From Corynebacterium meridianum (GTDB lineage: Bacteria; Actinomycetota; Actinomycetes; Mycobacteriales; Mycobacteriaceae): DNA of 64,000 bases. The notes beneath the pieces are model-generated. The model was not told where the DNA came from and searched no databases. It saw only the letters and a list, made by a program, of their open reading frames with translations. The first letter of the stretch is position 1; each line of letters begins with the position of its first letter. This document shows, piece after piece, positions 56,846 through 64,000 of the stretch. A program made the position numbers and the translations under genes. The DNA lies in assembly GCF_016342265.1 (NCBI RefSeq), contig NZ_JAEIOS010000011.1:1-64000 (forward strand), written 5' to 3'.

Positions 56846-57888
56846 CGCACAGTATCCCCTTTTTGTGGTTGGTCTCCGTTCCCATCGTTTTTCGGTCTGT
56901 TTTCTGAGTGGTTCGAAGTGGTATCTTTTGGCCGTTGCGTGACGGCTACTCTCGAAATTCGCGGCCGATCGGTGGGTTTCATTCACTTTCCGTAGGACCG
57001 GTGTATTAGGTAGTCTCTTTAGTATTCCTCGTATGGGCAAATTCGGAAACTGCTGGTGGCTCGGATGGAATCGATCCATGGTTTATAGCCGCTCACCAGA
57101 TGGAGTTCAGGAACTAGGCTTCTCTTTATTAAGGCGATATGTAGAAGTCTGGATCTTTCTTCTTTTTATCGACCTATTCTTTAGTAGTTTAACTACGGGG
57201 CTTTTCTTTTTGATTTCGATGATATTTCAATACAAGTTTACGGGCAGTTATCGCTCGGGTAATGGGTGGATATAGTTCCGAAAGGCGACTTTTCCTATAA
57301 CGTGTTGGTGGACGTCGTTTTATGGTTCTGGTTTTTCGCGTAGTCGGATTCTGGTTCAGCTGCCCGTTGCGGTGTTCCTGATGGCTAACGAAAAACCACT
57401 GCAGATAGCGATGTGTGCATCGGGATAGCCCGGAGGATCGCGCTTTTTAATTGTACGTCGGTAGCTACTATGCGACTGCAGGCTGTGTCCAGTTTCCTGA
57501 TTTTCGACAGCGTGCGAAACTGGAATAAAGCTGGAGGAAAGTATTTAATTATTCTATTGGATTTTCAAATGTTCCACCTTCCCTGTTGCGCGCACCGTTC
57601 GATTGTGATTCCTGCAGTTTTGTGGCGATAGCTACTTCGATTCCGCCCGACGTTCGAGTTCATGGCCGCTCTTTTTAGGATTGGGCGCGTTCATTCCGGC
57701 TCGTCATTGATTTTTTTCGAATGGAGGAGGGAGCTTCGTCCGGTGTTTTCGACCTTGATGTTGACAATACTTGGGCATCCGGATCTACAAAGTGAGCCGG
57801 ACCCCGTTATCATGATGGGTGTTTTGTTTTCTGAGTAGATTTGGGGATTTAGAATTCCCTCTTTAGTTAACTCTGGCTATCGAGCGTG
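56846..57888. other. AT-rich stretch with one possible small membrane ORF
   Basis: About 1 kb of clearly AT-richer sequence between the chaperone operon and the thiamine genes. Apart from the ORF at 57033-57275 nothing gene-like is seen; no terminal repeats, integrase or transposase remain. Confidence 0.6.
57033..57275 (+). CDS. Possible small membrane protein
   Basis: 80 residues; one long hydrophobic region (about 40-68, VEVWIFLLFIDLFFSSLTTG then LFFLISMIFQ) could make two short or one long membrane helix. No ribosome binding site is apparent and no family is recognised. It might be a fragment of a larger lost gene. Confidence 0.3.
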   Translation: MGKFGNCWWLGWNRSMVYSRSPDGVQELGFSLLRRYVEVWIFLLFIDLFFSSLTTGLFFLISMIFQYKFTGSYRSGNGWI

Positions 57889-59460
57889 TTAGCCGGCGTG
57901 ATACCTTGCACTCTGGTCGAAAAATTCCCGCTCGTGGACGCAGGCACTGAGGTACGCGCGGGCTGCCCGGGCGCGCTGGTCCGGCGAGGCTGCGGCGAGC
58001 GCACGCTCCACCCGTTCCACGGCAGCGCGTGTCTCCGCGACGAATTCCTCGGCCGCGTACTCGGTCAACCAGGCGTGGTACGGATGCTCCGCGTGGTTGT
58101 GTTCCGCCAGCGCGAGGCCGATCTCGACGTACAGCCAGAAACAGGGGAGTATCGCCGCTGCTCCCACCACGTAGTCCTCGCCGAGTGTGTTTGCGCGGAG
58201 AAAGTCGGTGTAGGCGTTCGTTACAGGGGAGGGGCCGCCGATCCGTTCGCGGTCCGCGAGCCAGGCCCGGTGGAGTTCGGCTTCACCCAGGATGCACCCG
58301 GCCGCGTTCTGTGCCCAGGCGATACGGTCCCCGGTGGCGGGCGCCCGGACGGCCAGCGCGGCCAGGGCCCGGGCGTACTCCTCGAGGTAGTGGGCGTCCT
58401 GGTCCAGATAGAACGTGAAGGCCTCCTCGCCGAGGGTTCCGGACCGTAGTCCGTTGATCAGGGGGAGATCCATGATCTCCGCCCAGATGTCGCCGGTCGC
58501 CTCCCACAGAGCGGCCGTCCAGGGCCCTGCAGGGGAGACCCCGGGGGTGGGAGCGGACCGTTCGGCCGCGATCACCAGGTTATCCGGGGTTTCGCCGGAC
58601 GCCCGCGGTGCGGTCAGATGACGCCAGGGGGTGGTGTCCGCTGCTCTGGCGAGCCGGCGTACCCGGTGACCGTGGTCCACCGGACCGTGGCCGCCACCGA
58701 CCTCAAGGCGGTGCCCGTGTTCGATGGCCTCGTTGAGCCAGGCGGTCACCCAGCCCAGTGATTGCTCCGGTACCCCGGTGGCAGCCAGTCGCGTCGCCAG
58801 TGCGGACGATAGCGAGCATCCGGTCCCGTGGGTGCAGGAGGTGTCGTGCCGCGGCGCGGAGACCGTGTGCATGTGTCCGTCGGGTGTCACGAGGGCGTTA
58901 CCCGCATCACCGGAGGTCAGGTGTCCGGCCTTGACCACGACCGAGGTACCCGTCTCCGCGGCGAGCGTCCGTGCCTGCGCGATCGCGCCATCGAAGTCCG
59001 TTGCTGCGGGCATCCCGCAGAGAACGGCGAGTTCCGGGATATTCGGGGTCACCACGTCGACGTCCCGGACGAACTCGCGGAGAGCGCCTTCCGCAGCCTC
59101 ATCAAGGAGCCTGTTCCCGGAGGTGGCGACCATCACCGGATCGAGAACGATCCACTTCGGCCGGTGGTCTAGGAGATAGTGGCGCACCAGATCGACTGTC
59201 GCGGCGTCGCCGAGCATTCCGATCTTCACCGCGTCGACATCCACGTCATCGAATACGGCGTCCAACTGGGCCGTGAGGAACTCCGACGGTGGAGTGTGTA
59301 CCTCCCGTACTCCGCGGGTGTTCTGCGCGACGAGTGCCGTCGTGACCGCCATGCCGTAGCCGCCGGCGGCGGCTATGGACTTCAGGTCCGCCTGGATGCC
59401 GGCGCCACCGCTGGGATCGGTGCCTGCGATCGACAGAACTCTGGGTACTGCTGGGGACAC
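57889..59460 (-). CDS. thiD: ThiD-TenA fusion: HMP(-P) kinase with thiaminase II-like domain
   Basis: 523 residues. Residues 1 to about 265 are ThiD: SIAGTDPSGGAGIQADLK, KIGMLGDAATVDLV, VLDPVMVATSG and HGTGCSLSSALA with the catalytic Cys-type loop. Residues about 312-523 are TenA: FTFYLDQDAHYLEEYARALA, the Cys in LPCFWLYVEIG and the late Glu in ACVHEREFFDQ. ThiD phosphorylates hydroxymethylpyrimidine phosphate; TenA salvages pyrimidine from degraded thiamine. The fusion couples salvage to phosphorylation. Lies 18 bp after thiE in one operon. Confidence 0.93.
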   Translation of the reverse strand: MSPAVPRVLSIAGTDPSGGAGIQADLKSIAAAGGYGMAVTTALVAQNTRGVREVHTPPSEFLTAQLDAVFDDVDVDAVKIGMLGDAATVDLVRHYLLDHRPKWIVLDPVMVATSGNRLLDEAAEGALREFVRDVDVVTPNIPELAVLCGMPAATDFDGAIAQARTLAAETGTSVVVKAGHLTSGDAGNALVTPDGHMHTVSAPRHDTSCTHGTGCSLSSALATRLAATGVPEQSLGWVTAWLNEAIEHGHRLEVGGGHGPVDHGHRVRRLARAADTTPWRHLTAPRASGETPDNLVIAAERSAPTPGVSPAGPWTAALWEATGDIWAEIMDLPLINGLRSGTLGEEAFTFYLDQDAHYLEEYARALAALAVRAPATGDRIAWAQNAAGCILGEAELHRAWLADRERIGGPSPVTNAYTDFLRANTLGEDYVVGAAAILPCFWLYVEIGLALAEHNHAEHPYHAWLTEYAAEEFVAETRAAVERVERALAAASPDQRARAARAYLSACVHEREFFDQSARYHAG

Positions 59461-59478
59461 GTCGTTTCTCCTCGTTGA

Positions 59479-60192
59479 TCAGGTGTGGCGGACTTCTGCG
59501 GGACGGAAGCGGGTCAGTAGCGTGCGCGCGGATGTGAATGGGTCGTGGTCGGTCATCAGCGTTGTCGAGACGCAGACTCCGTCGACGGCGGTGCCGCCAA
59601 GCTTATCCACGTTGTCGAAGGTGATGCCGCCCTGGGCGAAGCTCGTTACACCCGCTGCCGCGGCGGCCCGGGCGACGGCGTCGACGGCCTCCGGTCCCAG
59701 GGGCGGTGTCTGTCGACGACGTTCGCCGGTAGACCACACCGGACCGATCCAGATCACGTCTGGCCCCCGGACTCCGAGCTGCCGGCATTCTGTGACGAGC
59801 TCCCGGACATCGTCCGGATCATCGACGGATACGCCGATCATGAGTTCACCGGGCATCCGGCGCCGGGCCTCCGGATAGTCGATTTCCGCCTCATCGAGAT
59901 GCAGATGGAAGCTGTGTCGGAGTGCGACGCGGAAACGATCGTGAACGAACACCGGGACGTGGAAAGGAGTGTAAGGACCGGGTTCGGAGATCGCCCGGGA
60001 CACGGCCCCCCGGATCCGTAGCGCCCGTTCAGCGAAGACCGCGTCGCTGGCCCTCCCGTCCCGCACCCGGATCGCACCGACCCCACCCCGAACGGATTCG
60101 ATGACCATTCCGGCGGTTTGATCGGCGGAGAGCGGAGCCGAGATGTCGGCGGTGAGACAGAGGTCCCAGGGGGTGTCGGCGCGACCGGCCAC
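59479..60192 (-). CDS. thiE: Thiamine-phosphate synthase-like protein (divergent ThiE)
   Basis: 237 residues from GTG 60192, GAGGAG 7 nt upstream. The TIM-barrel order of ThiE motifs is recognisable but altered: LCLTADIS for LYLVTD, VHDRFRVALRHSFHLHLDEAEIDY-type strand for the HLGQ region, WIGPVWSTGERRRQTPPLG for the GPVFPTxTK loop, and FAQGGITFDNV for the phosphate-binding AIGGI. Location beside thiD-tenA supports thiamine synthesis, joining the pyrimidine and thiazole parts. The changes at the HLGQ motif leave activity open. Confidence 0.8.
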   Translation of the reverse strand: MAGRADTPWDLCLTADISAPLSADQTAGMVIESVRGGVGAIRVRDGRASDAVFAERALRIRGAVSRAISEPGPYTPFHVPVFVHDRFRVALRHSFHLHLDEAEIDYPEARRRMPGELMIGVSVDDPDDVRELVTECRQLGVRGPDVIWIGPVWSTGERRRQTPPLGPEAVDAVARAAAAAGVTSFAQGGITFDNVDKLGGTAVDGVCVSTTLMTDHDPFTSARTLLTRFRPAEVRHT

Positions 60193-60346
60193 TGCAACTC
60201 CTCGTGATCAGGGGGCGGCCCGGGCACTGACCGCTCTCCCGGGTGGGGACTGTTTCGCAGAGGATAACACGGCGCCGCAGTTGTGGGTTAGGGCACCCTT
60301 TTCATCCCATTTCCACGGAAGTTCGGTTGCCGCGGCTCCGGGTCGG

Positions 60347-60352
60347 TAGCGT
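60347..60352 (+). promoter_or_regulatory. -10 box for leaderless methyltransferase transcript
   Basis: TAGCGT ends 7 nt before ATG 60360; no ribosome binding site. Confidence 0.5.
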
Positions 60353-60359
60353 GGATTCC

Positions 60360-60953
60360 ATGCCCACATGGAAAGAAGTTCTCGCAGCCAATCCCGACCA
60401 CTCCGAGCAGTACGCGGCCAGGTGGCGTACATTCGCCGCACAGGGCCGCGATCTCGACGGTGAAGCCCGTCTGATGGACGCCCTCGCGCGGAAACGCGGT
60501 GCGCGGATCCTGGACGCGGGGTGCGGTACCGGCAGGGTGGGGGGTGTGCTCGCCGCGCGCGGGCACGAGGTGACGGGTGTGGACCTGGACCCCGTGCTCA
60601 TCGGATACGCCGAGCGGGACTTTCCCGGCAGCCGGTGGGAGGTCGGGGATCTCACCGCCGGTGAAGTTCCCGACGGGGAGTACGACCTGATCGTCTCCGC
60701 CGGAAACGTCATGACCTTTCTGCCCGCGGACGGCCGCATCACGGCCCTCCGGACACTGGCCGGGGTACTTGCCCCCGACGGCCGGATGGCGATCGGGTTC
60801 GGTTCCGGTCGCGGCTACGGTTTCGACGAGTTCATCGCGGATGCAGCTGAGGCCGGCCTGGAGACCCAGCACCGGTGGGGGACATGGGAGATCGATCCGT
60901 TCACCGCGGATTCCGACTTCATGGTCACGGTCCTGGTGCACCGGGACAGCTAG
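60360..60953 (+). CDS. Class I SAM-dependent methyltransferase
   Basis: 197 residues from ATG 60360. Motif I ILDAGCGTGRVG, acidic ribose-binding GVDLDP, and motif IV YDLIVSAGNVMTF with LAPDGRMAIGFGSG after it. The N-terminus has WKEVLAANPDHSEQYAARW. Substrate unknown; similar small proteins occur alone in corynebacteria. Divergent from thiE, sharing a 170-bp control region. Confidence 0.85.
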   Translation: MPTWKEVLAANPDHSEQYAARWRTFAAQGRDLDGEARLMDALARKRGARILDAGCGTGRVGGVLAARGHEVTGVDLDPVLIGYAERDFPGSRWEVGDLTAGEVPDGEYDLIVSAGNVMTFLPADGRITALRTLAGVLAPDGRMAIGFGSGRGYGFDEFIADAAEAGLETQHRWGTWEIDPFTADSDFMVTVLVHRDS

Positions 60954-61075
60954 GGGCCGGTTATGGGCTCGGCCGCGGAGATACGCGAGGGGCCGGCGGC
61001 ACCGGTGAACACACCGATGCCGCCGGCCCCGGGCCGTCGCAGCTCCGCTTTTGCAGGATCTGCGGATGGCCTGGA

Positions 61076-62488
61076 TCAGGCCTTCTCGCCCTTGCCGTTG
61101 AAGCGGACGGTGTCCTTGACCTCGATCAGGTCATCGCCTTCGCCCGCCAGGTCGCGCAGCTTCGCGAGGGCGGTACGGGCATGCATCTGCTGACGGGTCG
61201 TGGCCAGCTGCCAGCGGTTGCGCGACAGTACGTTCAGGCCCCAGGCCACGGCGGCGACGAAGCGGTTCCGGAAGCCCACGAGGAACATCAGGTGCACGGC
61301 GAGCCACAGGATCCACGCGAAGAACCCGGTCAACTCCACCTTGCCGATCTTCACCACGGCGGAGAAGCGGGAGACCGTCGCCATGGAGCCCTTGTCGTGG
61401 TACTCGAAGGGTTCCCGCTCGGACGCCGGGGTGCCCTCGGCGGTGCGGATGATCTGTTCAGCCGAGTACTCGCCCGCCTGAATCGCGACCTGAGCGACGC
61501 CGGGGAGCTTGTTGAGTGACATCATGTCGCCCACGATGAATACGTCGCTGTGCTCACCGACGGTGCAGTCGGGATTCACGGGGACCCGACCGGCACGGTC
61601 GGCCTCGACACCGCACTGGTCCGCGATGAGCTTACCCAGCGGAGAGGCCTGCACTCCGGCGGACCAGATCTTGCAGAAGGCGGGGATCGTCTCGACGGAA
61701 TCGTCGACCATCGACTTGTAGGTGACCGCATTCTCATCGACATCCGTGACCATGGCGTTCAGCTTCACGGTGACACCGAGCTTCTCCAGCTGGCGCTGCG
61801 CATTCCGGCCGAGACGCTTACCGAAGGGAGGAAGCACCTGGGGTGCACCGTCGAGGAGCACGATCTTCGCGCTTTCCGTGGTGATGTTCGAGTACTCGCC
61901 GCTGAGCGTGCGGTGCGCCATCTCCGCCAACTGTCCGGCGAGCTCGACGCCCGTCGGTCCGGCGCCGACGATGACGAAGGTGAGCAGGCGCTCGCGCTCG
62001 GCGGGATCGGTGCAGATCTCCGCGCGCTCGAAGGCGCCGATGATCCGGGCGCGGAGCTCGAGGGCGTCGTCGATGGACTTCATGCCGGGGGCGTACTCGG
62101 CGAAATGGTCGTTGCCGAAGTAGGACTGGCTCGATCCGGCGGCGACGATCAGGGAATCATAGGCGTACGCGCGTTCGAAGTCGCCCAGTCGTGCGGTGAC
62201 CAGCTTCCCGTCGACGTCGATGTCCGTTACCTCGCCCTTGACGACGTGCACGTTGTCCTGGTCCTTGAGGATCTGGCGGGTTGAGGGTGCGATCTCACCG
62301 GAGGAGAGGATACCGGTCGCCACCTGGTAGAGCAGCGGCTGGAAGAGGTGGTGGTTGGTGCGGTCGATCAGGGTGACGTCGACGTCGGCGTCCGCGAGTT
62401 TCTGGACGGCGAACAGGCCACCGAAGCCCGAGCCGATGACGACGACGTGGTGACGGCCGCCCTCGGGACGGAAAGGCTTGTCAGTCAT
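61076..62488 (-). CDS. ndh: Type II NADH dehydrogenase
   Basis: 470 residues from ATG 62488, AGGAG upstream. Two Rossmann folds: FAD site VVVIGSGFGGLFAV (about 15-28) and NADH site FVIVGAGPTGVELAG (about 169). The segment VFIVGDMMSLNKLPGVAQVAIQAGEYSAEQI holds the FAD-contacting residues and quinone-site Gln pair. A hydrophobic stretch near 385-415 anchors it to the membrane. It oxidises NADH and reduces menaquinone without pumping protons, the main NADH dehydrogenase in corynebacteria. Confidence 0.96.
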   Translation of the reverse strand: MTDKPFRPEGGRHHVVVIGSGFGGLFAVQKLADADVDVTLIDRTNHHLFQPLLYQVATGILSSGEIAPSTRQILKDQDNVHVVKGEVTDIDVDGKLVTARLGDFERAYAYDSLIVAAGSSQSYFGNDHFAEYAPGMKSIDDALELRARIIGAFERAEICTDPAERERLLTFVIVGAGPTGVELAGQLAEMAHRTLSGEYSNITTESAKIVLLDGAPQVLPPFGKRLGRNAQRQLEKLGVTVKLNAMVTDVDENAVTYKSMVDDSVETIPAFCKIWSAGVQASPLGKLIADQCGVEADRAGRVPVNPDCTVGEHSDVFIVGDMMSLNKLPGVAQVAIQAGEYSAEQIIRTAEGTPASEREPFEYHDKGSMATVSRFSAVVKIGKVELTGFFAWILWLAVHLMFLVGFRNRFVAAVAWGLNVLSRNRWQLATTRQQMHARTALAKLRDLAGEGDDLIEVKDTVRFNGKGEKA

Positions 62489-62633
62489 ATAGGTGTTGTC
62501 TCCTGGATGAGGATCTGGGGGCCGCAGGAGCGGGCTGCGGCAGTACGGTGCTTCATCGTAGTACGTTGTCGGATAAATCACATCACCCCGGCTCACAGGG
62601 CGATGTCTGCGGGGACCGCAGGCAGAGGCGGGA

Positions 62634-62639
62634 TACTAT
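62634..62639 (+). promoter_or_regulatory. -10 box of ufaA promoter
   Basis: TACTAT in the 231-bp divergent ndh-ufaA gap, about 80 nt before the ATG at 62720. Confidence 0.4.
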
Positions 62640-62719
62640 CGGCCCACGCTGATTCGGCGCTCCACCCGGCGTCGAGCACCCAACCGCCCAACGCAACGGA
62701 AACGGAAGTAGTCAGACCC

Positions 62720-64000
62720 ATGCCCGGCCCCGCATCCGGGGGGTACACCCCCGCTCATCTCGCCCACATCGACGCCTCCAGGTGGCCCGGTGTCGCGATC
62801 GTTCCGGACAACCGGATCCTGCGCCACCGGGCGGCCGCGGCGGAATCGCGTTTCGCGGCGGCATGCGCCACCGCGGGCATAGGTCTGGATCCGGAGGTGC
62901 CGGGGGGTGCCGACCTGACCGTCGAGAATGAGGAGCTGTTCCTCCGGTTGGCCGACAGCGGTTGGTTGGGGCTGGCGGAGGGATACATGGCCGGTGAATG
63001 GCGGAGCCGGGACCTGGTGACGAGTCTCGCAGGCCTGCTGGAGTGCGGCTTCGCTCCGCGAGGGAGATTCCGACCGGGTTCACCGGGGACGGCGGCCGCC
63101 GGCGGATACGCCGGAGGGGAGCTGCCTGGGGATCTCGTCCGCCTGTACTCCGGCGACGGGATGTCGGCGTTCGGCGCGCGGTTCGCATCCGGGGTACCGA
63201 CCACGGTCCGGACGTCGGTGCCGAGTTTCGTCCGCGGCGCGGGCCGCGGCAGCGAACCCTCCAGCCACTTCGTCGACATCACGACCCTCGCGCCGCCGGT
63301 CGCGGTGGAGCGCGTGGATCTCGGCCCGGCACAGCGACGTGCCGCCGAAGCCCTGCTCGATGCCGCACGGGTCCGTACGGGGACGGATCTCGTCGAGTTT
63401 CCCTGTGGCGGTGGGACGGTCGCACTCGCCGCGGCCCGACGGGGTGCCACCGTCGATTGCCTGACGGCCGACCCGGAACTGGCGGGATCGGTCAGGGAAC
63501 TACTCGACCGTGGCTCTGACGGTGGTCGCGTGCATGTGGCGGTGACGGAGAACCCGCTCCCGACGCGTCTTGACTGGGCCGGAACGTACGACGCTCTAGT
63601 GAGCGTGGAGAAGCTGGAGGTGCTGGGCGCCGCAGGCCGCGCGGACTATCTCCGAGCCGTGGAACAGATGCTCGCCCCCGGAGGATACGCGGCGCTACAG
63701 AGCGTCGTGGCCACCGATGACATGCGTCGGGTGGGGCGGGATGCACTGACGGTCTCCCGCGCCTACATCTGGCCCGCACTCGAACACATCAGCACCGAGG
63801 ATCTGCACCGGGCGGTGGACAGTTCGACGGAGCTGCGGATTGTCGCGGAGGCGCACTTTGCGTCCCACTACGAGACCACCCTGCGGTTGCAGCGGGAGAT
63901 CTTCGCCGCGAACGAGCGCAGCGCCGCCGCGGACGGCTTCGACATCGTGTTCCGGCGACTGTGGGACTACCAGCTCGCACTGATGGAGGCGATGTTCCGG
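62720..64000 (+). CDS. ufaA: UfaA-like cyclopropane-fatty-acid-synthase family protein, runs off the window
   Basis: 427 codons are open to the last base, so only the C-terminal end is missing. The family N-terminal segment (GWLGLAEGYMAGEW) and C-terminal segment (SHYETTLRLQREIFAANE then FRRLWDYQLALMEAMFR) are clear. The SAM loop is unusual: VEFPCGGGTVALAAARRGA replaces the usual LEIGCGWGG, and SVEKLEVLG replaces the typical SVEMFEHVG. In C. glutamicum ufaA also follows ndh. Real cyclopropane synthase activity is uncertain given the changed motifs. Confidence 0.85.
   Translation, partial: MPGPASGGYTPAHLAHIDASRWPGVAIVPDNRILRHRAAAAESRFAAACATAGIGLDPEVPGGADLTVENEELFLRLADSGWLGLAEGYMAGEWRSRDLVTSLAGLLECGFAPRGRFRPGSPGTAAAGGYAGGELPGDLVRLYSGDGMSAFGARFASGVPTTVRTSVPSFVRGAGRGSEPSSHFVDITTLAPPVAVERVDLGPAQRRAAEALLDAARVRTGTDLVEFPCGGGTVALAAARRGATVDCLTADPELAGSVRELLDRGSDGGRVHVAVTENPLPTRLDWAGTYDALVSVEKLEVLGAAGRADYLRAVEQMLAPGGYAALQSVVATDDMRRVGRDALTVSRAYIWPALEHISTEDLHRAVDSSTELRIVAEAHFASHYETTLRLQREIFAANERSAAADGFDIVFRRLWDYQLALMEAMFR

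Noticed and set aside
57413..57631. 72-codon forward ORF in the AT-rich stretch
   Set aside because: No ribosome binding site, and the composition is that of random AT-rich sequence.
60193..60359. TPP riboswitch ahead of thiE
   Set aside because: The reverse strand has GGGTGCCC and CCTGATC but lacks the CTGAGA core and the GGATAATGCCAGCG segment, so the thi-box fold cannot form.

Overview
The window reads as a chromosomal segment of a high-GC Corynebacterium. Lineage markers are OdhI/GarA, the MerR-type regulator FtsR, SteA/SteB, SecA2, an Rv1691-to-Rv1701-like gene order (TPR protein, HAD phosphatase, tlyA, nadK, recN, steA, steB, pyrG, Nudix, xerD) and the ndh-ufaA pair. Protein identities come from reading translations and motifs; no database search was run.

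Layout. 1-204: the 3' part of a 5S rRNA gene and the rrn terminator. 328-14198: a forward block of housekeeping genes ending with parA and scpA. 14213-25107: an interruption between scpA and scpB-rluB, holding an AAA ATPase, a sulfurtransferase, scpB, a lipoprotein, a POT peptide transporter, a two-gene ABC exporter whose ATP sites are degenerate in a complementary way, and bioA-bioD with a BioQ-type operator. 25180-28399: rluB-cmk-der, in overlapping genes. 28643-30310: a histidine-rich mini-protein and a Na+/H+-antiporter-like protein. 30521-33541: a decayed integrated element of about 3 kb in the 3' end of tRNA-Pro(GGG), with a 15-bp direct repeat at its ends, a frameshifted tyrosine integrase, a zinc-ribbon ORF and a cluster of GCCAACC repeats. 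33701-40882: ychJ-like, hydrolase-OsmC, secA2, odhI, ftsR, DUF151 nuclease and a MerR regulator. 41485-49230: a reverse-strand block from gnd through a DEAD-box helicase and two CBS membrane proteins to a VWA-like membrane protein. 49376-50331: two tandem hotdog-fold thioesterases.

The most unusual part is 50404-57888, an AT-richer, mostly decayed interval between the thioesterases and the thiamine genes. It holds an MFS-exporter pseudogene and then one intact three-gene operon (53748-56845): a membrane-anchored J-like/TPR protein without the HPD motif, an Hsp70 without the C-terminal lid, and a GrpE-like exchange factor. This looks like a self-contained, horizontally acquired Hsp70 machine with a non-canonical J partner; its substrate and role are unknown.

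After the island come thiE with a thiD-tenA fusion, a small methyltransferase, ndh (type II NADH dehydrogenase) and the start of a ufaA-like cyclopropane-fatty-acid-synthase family gene that runs off the window. A recurring regulatory trait is a TANNNT -10 box ending 6-8 nt before the start codon, which predicts leaderless transcripts for at least eight genes.
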